A stretch of DNA of 64,000 bases from Nematostella vectensis (lineage: Eukaryota > Cnidaria > Anthozoa > Actiniaria > Edwardsiidae): NCBI RefSeq assembly GCF_932526225.1, contig NC_064038.1, forward strand, positions 64,001 to 128,000, read 5' to 3'. Made by a program: the position numbers and the translations under genes. The notes beneath the pieces are model-generated. The model saw nothing but the letters and a program-made list of their open reading frames with translations. It was not told the origin of the DNA and made no database searches. Shown piece by piece: positions 43,601 to 58,600 of the stretch (within the stretch, counting starts at the first letter, position 1; every line of letters begins with the position of its first letter).

Positions 43601-46600
43601 ACCGATATTCCCGGCGAATATGCTGTACAACACTCTTGCAAGGTATTCCAGCCCGCGCATTAATGGGGAGGACAATAACCAGGATCCCAGGCCTGTAATA
43701 CGGTTACGCCACGCACAGCTCGCTGAGATATGGGATGAAAAAAAATACAGGTCTATGTGGGCGTTTTGGGTCCCTTGGGGGCTCGCTATTTCGGCGTGGC
43801 ATCGTAACGCACGCGAGCGCATTGTCTTTTATTGTGTACAGAATGTCTCTGTCGTTTTTTGCTTTACTTTTAGTTTTGCTTTATTTTTATTATTATTTTT
43901 TTGTCTTTTTATTTACAGTTCTTTGTACAGTATTTGACCATAGCTATGATAACAATTATTCAAAATTATTGTAACCAACTATTGTAACCAATTATCGTAA
44001 ACCAACTTGACTGCAAAACACTATTAGGCATTTCTTTCATGTGACTGCAAAGTTGACATGTCAACATCTAGAGGGGCTTCACCCAACAAGGAATCATGGG
44101 GGACCATGAAAGCACGGTGTCGCGGACAATTTTCCTGCCCCATTTATCAGGAACATCTGTGCAGCCGATGCCCTTAGTTGGATGGGGTGCACAGTTGCTT
44201 TGGGTATCGCCCTGAAGATGGCACAGTGACCACAAGATGTATCTGAATGAAACTGTATACTTATTTCAAATTTTAAAAACATGTGAGGGTTACTTACTTA
44301 GTTACAGTAGTTCTTTTGAATATTATTATTTACGTGTATAATTTAGATGAGTAATAAATACTTCTTATTTGTCTCGTAGAGCTCGTATCGTTCCTCCTAA
44401 ATAACAAACAAAATAATGTGTGTTATTATCTTGGTGCAAAGGAATCTACAGTAGTTTTGTAATCAAATAATTGTTTTACTATTAACACACTTGTTCTTTC
44501 AACCAGTTTGTTGGTCTCACAAATAGACTTTTAATAAACTTGTATCCCCCCTCTCCACTCAATAAAGGGTCAGCGTCATGGCATTGCGCATGTCTGGAGT
44601 CAGTGTTTATTGTAGGCTTTCAATTGTCTACACACAGTTGAACTTTAATAGTTGTCAATGCTTTGTTAAAATAATATTCGATATTTTACTGAATGTTTAT
44701 TGACAGTTTGTGGGCATTTGCTTTGAATGCAAGTCTTCCACATGTACCAAAGGCTCATAGGTCAACATTAGAATTTGACTTAAATTCATTGTGTCCTGGC
44801 CGGAGAGCTATTGCAAAGCTCTTCATCACACTGCACTTTGAAGCATATTCTATGTATGCTTCTTTGTACAAAATGTACCCCTCCTAATAGAACATTAAAG
44901 ATCACATAACTTGTTTACTTCCTCGACTCTATGCTTTTTATTTTTGTTCTCTTACTAGGAAAATATCGAATACAAATAATCAGTTAAGCTAGCAAGCTCA
45001 TTTTGCTAGCTGTATATAATGCATATCAGGCCTGTATCTTTAGTATCCTGGATCAGGTAGACGAACCTATGTCACACCACTTTTTTGATGAGTATTATAA
45101 AAAAATACTAAAAAACGTTATCTTGAACTGTGTAAAAAAAAAAAAAAAAAAAACAGAGAAAAAAAAAAGGCCATTGGCCTGGGATCGAACCCGGCCTAAA
45201 GAACAAAACGGAAACCATACATACGGATTACCCAATCGGTATGGCAGCACAAGGCTTTTACGGAAGGCTGTAAAGAACCCGAAGGCCCCAAGCACCGATA
45301 TTTCCGGCGAATATGCTGTACAACACTCTTGCAAGGTATTCCAACCCGCGCATTAATGGGGAGGACAATAACCAGGATCCCAGGCCTGTAATACGGTTAC
45401 ACCACGCACAGCTCGCTGAGATATGAGTTGAAAAAAAATACAGGTCTATGTGGGCGTTTTGGGTCCCTTGGGGGCTCGCTATTTCGGCGTGGCATCGTAA
45501 CGCACGCGGGCGCATTGTCTTTTATTGTGTACAGAATGTCTCTGTCGTTTTTTGCTTTACTTTTAGTTTTGCTTTATTTTTATTATTATTTTTTTGTCTT
45601 TTTATTTACAGTTCTTTGTACAGTATTTGACCATAGCTATGATAACAATTATTCAAAATTATTGTAACCAACTATTGTAACCAATTATCGTAAACCAACT
45701 TGACTGCAAAACACTATTAGGCATTTCTTTCATGTGACTGCAAAGTTGACATGTCAACATCTAGAGGGGCTTCACCCAACAAGGAATCATGGGGGACCAT
45801 GAAAGCACGGTGTCGCGGAAAATTTTCCTGCCCCATTTATCAGGAACATCTGTGCAGCCGATGCCCTTAGTTGGATGGGGTGCACAGTTGCTTTGGGTAT
45901 CGCCCTGAATAAGGCACAGTGACCACAAGATGTATCTGAATGAAACTGTATACTTATTTCAAATTTTAAAAACATGTGAGTGTTACTTACTTAGTTACAG
46001 TAGTTCTTTTGAATATTATTATTTACGTGTATAATTTAGATGAGTAATAAATACTTCTTATTTGTCTCGTAGAGCTCGTATCGTTCCTCCTAAATAACAA
46101 ACAAAATAATGTGTGTTATTATCTTGGTGCAAAGGAATCTACAGTAGTTTTGTAATCAAATAATTGTTTTACTATTAACACACTTGTTCTTTCAACCAGT
46201 TTGTTGGTCTCACAAATAGACTTTTAATAAACTGGTATCCCCCCCCTCTCCACTCAATAAAGGGTCAGCGTCATGGCATTGCGCATGTCTGGAGTCAGTG
46301 TTTATTGTAGGCTTTCAATTGTCTACACACAGTTGAACTTTAATAGTTGTCAATGCTTTGTTAAAATAATATTCGATATTTTACTGAATGTTTATTGACA
46401 GTTTGTGGGCATTTCCTTTGAATGTAAGTCTTCCACATGTACCAAAGGCTCATAGGTCAACATTAGAATTTGAATTAAATTCATTGTGTCCTGGCCGGAG
46501 AGCTATTGCAAAGCTCTTCATCACACTGCACTTTGAAGCATATTCTATGTATGCTTCTTTGTACAAAATGTACCCCTCCTAATAGAACATTAAAGATCAC

Positions 46601-49600
46601 ATAACTTGTTTACTTCCTCGACTCTATGCTTTTTATTTTTGTTCTCTTACTAGGAAAATATCGAATACAAATAATCAGTTAAGCTAGCAAGCTCATTTTG
46701 CTAGCTGTATATAATGTATATCAGGCCTGTATCTTTAGTATCCTGGATCAGGTAGACGAACCTATGTCACACCACTTTTTTGATGAGTATTATAAAAAAA
46801 ATACTAAAAAACGTTATCTTGAACTGTGTAAAAAAAAAAAAAAAACATAAAAAAAAGGCCATTGGCCTGGGATCGAACCCGGTCTAAAGAACAAAACGGA
46901 AACCATACATACGGATTACCCAATCGGTATGGCAGCACAAGGCTTTTACGGAAGGCTGTAAAGAACCCGAAGGCCCCAAGCACCGATATTCCCGGCGAAT
47001 ATGCTGTACAACACTCTTGCAAGGTATTCCAACCCGCGCATTAATGGGGAGGACAATAACCAGGATCCCAGGCCTGTAATACGGTTACGCCACGCACAGC
47101 TCGCTGAGATATGGGATGAAAAAAAATACAGGTCTATGTGGGCGTTTTGGGTCCCTTGGGGGCTCGCTATTTCGGCGTGGCATCGTAACGCACGCGAGCG
47201 CATTGTCTTTTATTGTGTACAGAATGTCTCTGTCGTTTTTTGCTTTACTTTTAGTTTTGCTTTATTTTTATTATTATTTTTTTGTCTTTTTATTTACAGT
47301 TCTTTGTACAGTATTTGACCATAGCTATGATAACAATTATTCAAAATTATTGTAACCAACTATTGTAACCAATTATCGTAAACCAACTTGACTGCAAAAT
47401 ACTATTAGGCATTTCTTTCATGTGACTGCAAAGTTGACATGTCAACATCTAGAGGGGCTTCACCCAACAAGGAATCATGGGGGACCATGAAAGCACGGTG
47501 TCGCGGACAATTTTCCTGCCCCATTTATCAGGAACATCTGTGCAGCCGATGCCCTTAGTTGGATGGGGTGCACAGTTGCTTTGGGTATCGCCCTGAAGAT
47601 GGCACAGTGACCACAAGATGTATCTGAATGAAACTGTATACTTATTTCAAATTTTAAAAACATGTGAGGGTTACTTACTTAGTTACAGTAGTTCTTTTGA
47701 ATATTATTATTTACGTGTATAATTTAGATGAGTAATAAATACTTCTTATTTGTCTCGTAGAGCTCGTATCGTTCCTCCTAAATAACAAACAAAATAATGT
47801 GTGTTATTATCTTGGTGCAAAGGAATCTACAGTAGTTTTGTAATCAAATAATTGTTTTACTATTAACACACTTGTTCTTTCAACCAGTTTGTTGGTCTCA
47901 CAAATAGACTTTTAATAAACTTGTATCCCCCCTCTCCACTCAATAAAGGGTCAGCGTCATGGCATTGCGCATGTCTGGAGTCAGTGTTTATTGTAGGCTT
48001 TCAATTGTCTACACACAGTTGAACTTTAATAGTTGTCAATGCTTTGTTAAAATAATATTCGATATTTTACTGAATGTTTATTGACAGTTTGTGGGCATTT
48101 CCTATGAATGCAAGTCTTCCACATGTACCAAAGGCTCATAGGTCAACATTAGAATTTGACTGAAATTCATTGTGTCCTGGCCGTAGAGCTATTGCAAAGC
48201 TCTTCATCACACTGCACTTTGAAGCATATTCTATGTATGCTTCTTTGTACAAAATGTACCCCTCCTAATAGAACATTAAAGATCACATAACTTGTTTACT
48301 TCCTCGACTCTATGCTTTTTATTTTTGTTCTCTTACTAGGAAAATATCGAATACAAATAATCAGTTAAGCTAGCAAGCTCATTTTGCTAGCTGTATATAA
48401 TGCATATCAGGCCTGTATCTTTAGTATCCTGGATCAGGTAGACGAACCTATGTCACACCACTTTTTTGATGAGTATTATAAAAAAAATACTAAAAAACGT
48501 TATCTTGAACTGTGTAAAAAAAAAAAAAAAAAAACATAGAAAAAAAAAAGGCCATTGGCCTGGGATCGAACCCGGCCTAAAGAACAAAACGGAAACCATA
48601 CATACGGATTACCCAATCGGTATGGCAGAACAAGGCTTTTACGGAAGGCTGTAAAGAACCCGAAGGCCCCAAGCACCGATATTTCCGGCGAATATGCTGT
48701 ACAACACTCTTGCAAGGTATTCCAACCCGCGCATTAATGGGGAGGACAATAACCAGGATCCCAGGCCTGTAATACGGTTACGCCACGCACAGCTCGCTGA
48801 GATATGGGATGAAAAAAAATACAGGTCTATGTGGGCGTTTTGGGTCCCTTGGGGGCTCGCTATTTCGGCGTGGCATCGTAACGCACGCGAGCGCATTGTC
48901 TTTTATTGTGTACAGAATGTCTCTGTCGTTTTTTGCTTTACTTTTAGTTTTGCTTTATTATTATTATTATTTTTTTGTCTTTTTATTTACATTTCTTTGT
49001 ACAGTATTTGATTATAGCTATGATAACAATTATTCAAAATTATTGTAACCAACTATTGTAACCAATTATCGTAAACCAACTTGACTGCAAAACACTATTA
49101 GGCATTTCTTTCATGTGACTGCAAAGTTGACATGTCAACATCTAGAGGGGCTTCACCCAACAAGGAATCATGGGGGACCATGAAACACGGTGTCGCGGAA
49201 AATTTTCCTGCCCCATTTATCAGGAACATCTGTGCAGCCGATGCCCTTAGTTGGATGGGGTGCACAGTTGCTTTGGGTATCGCCCTGAAGACGGCACAGT
49301 GACCACAAGATGTATCTGAATGAAACTGTATACTTATTTCAAATTTTAAAAACATGTGAGTGTTACTTACTTAGTTACAGTAGTTCTTTTGAATATTATT
49401 ATTTACGTGTATAATTTAGATGAGTAATAAATACACCTTATTTGTCTCGTAGAGCTCGTATCGTTCCACCTGAATAACAAACAAAATAATGTGTGCTATT
49501 ATCTTGGTGCAAAGGAATCTACAGTAGTTTTGTAATCAAATAATTGTTTTACTATTAACACACTTGTTCTTTCAACCAGTTTGTTGGTCTCACAAATAGA

Positions 49601-52600
49601 CTTTTAATAAACTGGTATCCCCCCCTCTCCACTCAATAAAGGGTCAGCGTCATGGCATTGCGCATGTCTGGAGTCAGTGTTTATTGTAGGCTTTCAATTG
49701 TCTACACACAGTTGAACTTTAATAGTTGTCAATGCTTTGTTAAAATAATATTCGATATTTTACTGAATGTTTATTGACAGTTTGTGGGCATTTCCTTTGA
49801 ATGCAAGTCTTCCACATGTACCAAAGGCTCATAGGTCAACATTAGAATTTGACTGAAATTCATTGTGTCCTGGCCGGAGAGCTATTGCAAAGCTCTTCAT
49901 CACACTGCACTTTGAAGCATATTCTATGTATGCTTCTTTGTACAAAATGTACCCCTCCTAATAGAACATTAAAGATCACATAACTTGTTTACTTCCTCGA
50001 CTCTATGCTTTTTATTTTTGTTCTCTTACTAGGAAAATATCGAATACAAATAATCAGTTAAGCTAGCAAGCTCATTTTGCTAGCTGTATATAATGCATAT
50101 CAGGACTGTATCTTTAGTATCCTGGATCAGGTAGACGAACCTATGTCACACCACTTTTTTGATGAGTATTATAAAAAAAATACTAAAAAACGTTATCTTG
50201 AACTGTGTAAAAAAAAAAAAAACATAGAAAAAAAAAAAGGCCATTGGCCTGGGATCGAACCCGGCCTAAAGAACAAAACGGAAACCATACATACGGATTA
50301 CCCAATCGGTATGGCAGCACAAGGCTTTTACGGAAGGCTGTAAAGAACCCGAAGGCCCCAAGCACCGATATTTCCGGCGAATATGCTGTACAACACTCTT
50401 GCAAGGTATTCCAACCCGCGCATTAATGGGGAGGACAATAACCAGGATCCCAGGCCTGTAATACGGTTACGCCACGCACAGCTCGCTGAGATATGGGATG
50501 AAAAAAAATACAGGTCTATGTGGGCGTTTTGGGTCCCTTGGGGGCTCGCTATTTCGGCGTGGCATCGTAACGCACGCGAGCGCATTGTCTTTTATTGTGT
50601 ACAGAATGTCTCTGTCGTTTTTTGCTTTACTTTTAGTTTTGCTTTATTTTTATTATTTTTTTTTTTGTCTTTTTATTTACAGTTCTTTGTACAGTATTTG
50701 ACCATAGCTATGATAACAATTATTCAAAATTATTGTAACCAACTATTGTAACCAATTATCGCAAACCAACTTGACTGCAAAACACTATTAGGCATTTCTT
50801 TCATGTGACTGCAAAGTTGACATGTCAACATCTAGAGGGGCTTCACCCAACAAGGAATCATGGGGGACCATGAAAGCACGGTGTCGCGGACAATTTTCCT
50901 GCCCCATTTATCAGGAACATCTGTGCAGCCGATGCCCTTAGTTGGATGGGGTGCACAGTTGCTTTGGGTGTCGCCCTGAAGATGGCACAGTGACCACAAG
51001 ATGTATCTGAATGAAACTGTATACTTATTTCAAATTTTAAAAACATGTGAGGGTTACTTACTTAGTTACAGTAGTTCTTTTGAATATTATTATTTACGTG
51101 TATAATTTAGATGAGTAATAAATACTTCTTATTTGTCTCGTAGAGCTCGTATCGTTCCTCCTAAATAACAAACAAAATAATGTGTGCTATTATCTTGGTG
51201 CAAAGGAATCTACAGTAGTTTTCTAATCAAATAATTGTTTTGCTATTAACACACTTGTTCTTTCAACCAGTTTGTTGGTCTCACAAATAGACTTTTAATA
51301 AACTGGTATCCCCCCCTCTCCACTCAATAAAGGGTAAGCCTCATGGCATTGCGCATGTCTGGAGTCAGTGTTTATTGTAGGCTTTCAATTGTCTACACAC
51401 AGTTGAACTTTAATAGTTGTCAATGCTTTGTTAAAATAATATTCGATATTTTACTGAATGTTTATTGACAGTTTGTGTGCATTTCCTTTGAATGCACGTC
51501 TTCCACATGTACCAAAGGCTCATAGGTCAACATTAGAATTTGACTGAAATTCATTGTGTCCTGGCCGGAGAGCTATTGCAAAGGTCTTCATCACACTGCA
51601 CTTTGAAGCATATTCTATGCATGCTTCTTTGTACAAAATGTACCCCTCCTAATAGAACATTAAAGATCACATAACTTGTTTACTTCCTCGACTCTATGCT
51701 TTTTATTTTTGTTCTCTTACTAGGAAAATATCGAATACAAATAATCAGTTAAGCTAGCAAGCTCATTTTGCTAGCTGTATATAATGCATATCAGGCCTGT
51801 ATCTTTAGTATCCTGGATCAGGTAGACGAACCTATGTCACACCACTTTTTTGATAAGTATTATAAAAAAAATACTAAAAAACGTTATCTTGACCTATGTA
51901 AAAAAAAAAAAAAAACATAGACAAAAAAAGGCCATTGGCCTGGGATCGAACCCGGCCTAAGGAACAAAACGGAAACCATACATACGGATTACCCAATCGG
52001 TATGGCAGCACAAGGCTTTTACGGAAGGCTGTAAAGAACCCGAAGGCCCCAAGCACCGATATTTCCGGCGAATATGCTGTACAACACTCTTGCAAGGTAT
52101 TCCAACCCGCGCATTAATGGGGAGGACAATAACCAGGATCCCAGGCCTGTAATACGGTTACGCCACGCACAGCTCGCTGAGATATGAGTTGAAAAAAAAT
52201 ACAGGTCTATGTGGGCGTTTTGGGTCCCTTGGGGGCTCGCTATTTCGGCGTGGCATCGTAACGCACGCGAGCGCATTGTCTTTTATTGTGTACAGAATGT
52301 CTCTGTCTTTTTTTGCTTTACTTTTAGTATTGCTTTATTTTTATTATTATTTTTTTGCCTTTTTATTTACAGTTCTTTGTACAGTATTTGACCATAGCTA
52401 TGATAACAATTATTCAAAATTATTGTAACCAACTATTGTAACCAATTATCGTAAACCAACTTGACTGCAAAACACTATTAGGCATTTCTTTCATGTGACT
52501 GCAAAGTTGACATGTCAACATCTAGAGGGGATTCACCCAACAAGGAATCATGGGGGACCATGAAAGCACGGTGTCGCGGAAAATTTTCCTGCCCCATTTA

Positions 52601-55600
52601 TCAGGAACATCTGTGCAGCCGATGCCCTTAGTTGGATGGGGTGCACAGTTGCTTTGGGTATCGCCCTGAAGATGGCACAGTGACCACAAGATGTATCTGA
52701 ATGAAACTGTATACTTATTTCAAATTTTAAAAACATGTGAGTGTAACTTACTTAGTTACAGTAGTTCTTTTGAATATTATTATTTACGTGTATAATTTAG
52801 ATGAGTAATAAATACTTCTTATTTGTCTCGTAGAGCTCGTATCGTTCCTCCTAAATAACAAACAAAATAATGTGTGTTATTATCTTGGTGCAAAGGAATC
52901 TACAGTAGTTTTGTAATCAAATAATTGTTTTACTATTAACACACTTGTTCTTTCAACCAGTTTGTTGGTCTCACAAATAGACTTTTAATAAACTGGTATC
53001 CCCCCTCTCCACTCAATAAAGGGTCAGCGTCATGGCATTGCGCATGTCTGGAGTCAGTGTTTATTGTAGGCTTTCAATTGTCTACACACAGTTGAACTTT
53101 AATAGTTGTCAATGCTTTGTTAAAATAATATTCGATATTTTACTGAATGTTTATTGACAGTTTGTGGGCATTTCCTTTGAATGCAAGTCTTCCACATGTA
53201 CCAAAGGCTCATAGGTCAACATTAGAATTTGACTTAAATTCATTGTGTCCTGGCCGGAGAGCTATTGCAAAGCTCTTCATCACACTGCACTTTGAAGCAT
53301 ATTCTATGTATGCTTCTTTGTACAAAATGTACCCCTCCTAATAGAACATTAAAGATCACATAACTTGTTTACTTCCTCGACTCTATGCTTTTTATTTTTG
53401 TTCTCTTACTAGGAAAATATCGAATACAAATAATCAGTTAAGCTAGCAAGCTCATTTTGCTAGCTGTATATAATGCATATCAGGCCTGTATCTTTAGTAT
53501 CCTGGATCAGGTAGACGAACCTATGTCACACCACTTTTTTGATGAGTATTATAAAAAAAAAATACTAAAAAACGTTATCTTGAACTGTGTAAAAAAAAAA
53601 AAAAAAACATAGAAAAAAAAAGGCCATTGGCCTGGGATCGAACCCGGCCTAAAGAACAAAACGGAAACCATACATACGGATTACCCAATCGGTATGGCAG
53701 CACAAGGCTTTTACGGAAGGCTGTAAAGAACCCGAAGGCCCCAAGCACCGATATTTCCGGCGAATATGCTGTACAACACTCTTGCAAGGTATTCCAACCC
53801 GCGCATTAATGGGGAGGACAATAACCAGGATCCCAGGCCTGTAATACGGTTACGCCACGCACAGCTCGCTGAGATATGGGATGAAAAAAAATACAGGTCT
53901 ATGTGGGCGTTTTGGGTCCCTTGGGGGCTCGCTATTTCGGCGTGGCATCGTAACGCACGCGAGCGCATTGTCTTTTATTGTGTACAGAATGTCTCTGTCG
54001 TTTTTTGCTTTACTTTTAGTTTTGCTTTATTTTTATTTTTATTTTTTTGTCTTTTTATTTACAGTTCTTTGTACAGTATTTGACCATAGCTATGATAACA
54101 ATTATTCAAAATTATTGTAACCAACTATTGTAACCAATTATCGTAAACCAACTTGACTGCAAAACACTATTAGGCATTTCTTTCATGTGACTGCAAAGTT
54201 GACATGTCAACATCTAGAGGGGCTTCACCCAACAAGGAATCATGGGGGACCATGAAAGCACGGTGTCGCGGAAAATTTTCCTGCCCCATTTATCAGGAAC
54301 ATCTGTGCAGCCGATGCCCTTAGTTGGATGGGGGGCACAGTTGCTTTGGGTATCGCCCTGAAGATGGCACAGTTACCACAAGATGTATCTGAATGAAACT
54401 GTATACTTATTTCAAATTTTAAAAACATGTGAGGGTTACTTACTTAGTTACAGTAGTTCTTTTGAATATGATTATTTACGTGTATAATTTAGATGAGTAA
54501 TAAATACTTCTTATTTGTCTCGTAGAGCTCGTATCGTTCCTCCTAAATAACAAACAAAATAATGTGTGCTATTATCTTGGTGCAAAGGAATCTACAGTAG
54601 TTTTGTAATCAAATAATTGTTTTACTATTAACACACTTGTTCTTTCAACCAGTTTGTTGGTCTCACAAATTGACTTTTAATAAACTGGTATCGCCCCCTC
54701 TCCACTCAATAAAGGGTCAGCGTCATGGCATTGCGCATGTCTGGAGTCAGTGTTTATTGTAGGCTTTCAATTGTCTACACACAGTTGAACTTTAATAGCT
54801 GTCAATGCTTTGTTAAAATAATATTCGATATTTTACTGAATGTTTATTGACAGTTTGTGTGCATTTCCTTTGAATGCAAGTCTTCCACATGTACCAAAGG
54901 CTCATAGGTCAACATTAGAATTTGACTGAAATTCATTGTGTCCTGGCCGGAGAGCTATTGCAAAGGTCTTCATCACACTGCACTTTGAAGCATATTCTAT
55001 GTATGCTTCTTTGTACAAAATGTACCCCTCCTAATAGAACATTAAAGATCACATAACTTGTTTACTTCCTCGACTCTATGCTTTTTATTTTTGTTCTCTT
55101 ACTAGGAAAATATCGAATACAAATAATCAGTTAAGCTAGCAAGCTTATTTTGCTAGCTGTATATAATGCATATCAGGCCTGTATCTTTAGTATCCTGGAT
55201 CAGGTAGACGAACCTGTCACACCACCTTTTGATGAGTATTATAAAAAAAATACTAAAAAACGTTATCTTGAACTGTGTAAAAAAAAAAAAAGAAAAAAAA
55301 CATAGAAAAAAAAAAGGCCATAGGCCTGGGATCGAACCCGGCCTAAAGAACAAAACGGAAACCATACATACGGATTACCCAATCGGTATGGCATCACAAG
55401 GCTGTTACGGAAGGCTGTAAAGAACCCGAAGGCCCCAAGCACCAATATTTCCGGCGAATATGCTGTACAACACTCTTGCAAGGTATTCCAACCCGCGCAT
55501 TTATGGGGAGGACAATAACCAGGATCCCAGGCCTGTAATACGGTTACGCCACGCACAGCTCGCTGAGATATGGGGTGAAAAAAAATACAGGTCTATGTGG

Positions 55601-58600
55601 GCGTTTTGGGTCCCTTGGGGGCTCGCTATTTCGGCGTGGCATCGTAACGCACGCGAGCGCATTGTCTTTTATTGTGTACAGAATGTCTCTGTCGTTTTTT
55701 GCTTTACTTTTAGTTTTGCTTTATTTTTATAATTATTTTTTTGTCTTTTTATTTACAGTTCTTTGTACAGTATTTGACCATAGCTATGATAACAATTATT
55801 CAAAATTATTGTAACCAACTATTGTAACCAATTATCGTAAACCAACTTGACTGCAAAACACTATTAGGCATTTCTTTCATGTGACTGCAAAGTTGACATG
55901 TCAACATCTAGAGGGGCTTCACCCAACAAGGAATCATGGGGGACCATGAAAGCACGGTGTCGCGGAAAATTTTCCTGCCCCATTTATCAGGAACATCTGT
56001 GCAGCCGATGCCCTTAGTTGGATGGGGTGCACAGTTGCTTTGGGTATCGCACTGAAGATGGCACAGTGACCACAAGATGTATCTGAATAAAACTGTATAC
56101 TTATTTCAAATTTTAAAAACATGTGAGTGTTACTTACTTAGTTACAGTAGTTCTTTTGAATATTATTATTTACGTGTATAATTTAGATGAGTTATAAATA
56201 CTTCTTATTTGTCTCGTAGAGCTCGTATCGTTCCTCCTAAATAACAAACAAAATAATGTGTGTTATTATCTTGGTGCAAAGGAATCTACAGTAGTTTTGT
56301 AATCAAATAATTGTTTTACTATTAACACACTTGTTCTTTCAACCAGTTTGTTGGTCTCACAAATAGACTTTTAATAAACTGGTATCCCTCCCCTCTCCAC
56401 TCAATAAAGGGTCAGCGTCATGGCACTGCGCATGTCTGGAGTCAGTGTTTATTGTAGGCTTTCAATTGTCTACACACAGTTGAACTTTAATAGTTGTAAA
56501 ATGCTTTGTTAAAATAATATTCGATATTTTACTGAATGTTTATTGACAGTTTGTGGGCATTTCCTATGAATGCAAGTCTTCCACATGTACCAAAGGCTCA
56601 TAGGTCAACATTAGAATTTGACTGAAATTCATTGTGTCCTGGCCGGAGAGCTATTGCAAAGCTCTTCATCACACTGCACTTTGAAGCATATTTTATGTAT
56701 GCTTCTTTGTACAAAATGTACCCCTCCTAATAGAACATTAAAGATCACATAACTTGTTTACTTCCTCGACTCTATGCTTTTTATTTTTGTTCTCTTACTA
56801 GGAAAATATCGAATACAAATAATCAGTTAAGCTAGCAAGCTCATTTTGCTAGCTGTATATAATGCATATCAGGCCTGTATCTTTAGTATCCTGGATCAGG
56901 TAGACGAACCTATGTCACACCACTTTTTGATGAGTATTATAGAAAAAGTACTAAAAAACGTTACCTTGAACTGTGTAAAAAAAAAAAAAAAAAAAAACAT
57001 AGAAAAAAAAAGGCCATTGGCCTGGGATCGAACCCGGCCTAAAGAACAAAACGGAAACCATACATACGGATTACCCAATCGGTATGGCAGCACAAGGCTT
57101 TTACGGAAGGCTGTAAAGAACCCGAAGGCCCCAAGCACCGATATTTCCGGCGAATATGCTGTACAACACTCTTGCAAGGTATTTCAACCCGCGCATTAAT
57201 GGGGAGGACAATAACCAGGATCCCAGGCCTGTAATACGGTTACGCCACGCACAGCTCGCTGAGATATGGGATGAAAAAAAAATACAGGTCTATGCTGGCG
57301 TTTTGGGTCCCATGGGCTCTCGCTATTTCGGCGTGGCATCGTAACGCACGCGAGCGCATTGTCTTTTATTGTGTACAGAATGTCTCTGTCGTTTTTTGCT
57401 TTACTTTTAGTTTTGCTTTATTTTTATTATTATTTTTTTGTCTTTTTATTTACAGTTCTTTGTACAGTATTTGACCATGGCTATGATAACAATTATTCAA
57501 AATTATTGTAACCAACTATTGTAACCAATTATCGAAAACCAACTTGACTGCAAAACACTATTAGGCATTTCTTTCATGTGACTGCAAAGTTGACATGTCA
57601 ACATCTAGAGGGGCTTCACCCAACAAGGAATCATGGGGGACCATGAAAGCACGGTGTCGCGGAAAATTTTCCTGCCCCATTTATCAGGAACATCTGTGCA
57701 GCCGATGCCCTTAGTTGGATGGGGGGCACAGTTGCTTTGGGTATCGCCCTGAAGATGGCACAGTTACCACAAGATGTATCTGAATGAAACTGTATACTTA
57801 TTTCAAATTTTAAAAACATGTGAGGGTTACTTACTTAGTTACAGTAGTTCTTTTGAATATGATTATTTACGTGTATAATTTAGATGAGTAATAAATACTT
57901 CTTATTTGTCTCGTAGAGCTCGTATCGTTCCTCCTAAATAACAAACAAAATAATGTGTGTTATTATCTTGGTGCAAAGGAATCTACAGTAGTTTTGTAAT
58001 CAAATAATTGTTTTACTATTAACACACTTGTTCTTTCAACCAGTTTGTTGGTCTCACAAATAGACTTTTAATGAAATGGTATCCCCCCCCCCTCTCCACT
58101 CAATAAAGGGTCAGCGTCATGGCATTGCGCATGTCTGGAGTCAGTGTTTATTGTAGGCTTTCAATTGTCTACACACAGTTGAACTTTAATAGTTGTCAAT
58201 GCTTTGTTAAAATAATATTCGATACTTTACTGAATGTTTATTGACAGTTTGTGGGCATTTCCTTTGAATGCAAGTCTTCCACATGTACCAAAGGCTCATA
58301 GGTCAACATTAGAATTTGACTGAAATTCATTGTGTCCTGGCCGGAGAGCTATTGCAAAGCTCTTCATCACACTGCACTTTGAAGCATATTCTATGTATGC
58401 TTCTTTGTACAAAATGTACCCCTCCTAATAGAACATTAAAGATCACATAACTTGTTTACTTCCTCGACTCTATGCTTTTTATTTTTGTTCTCTTACTAGG
58501 AAAATATCGAATACAAATAATCAGTTAAGCTAGCAAGCTCATTTTGCTAGCTGTATATAATGCATATCAGGCCTGTATCTTTAGTATCCTGGATCAGGTA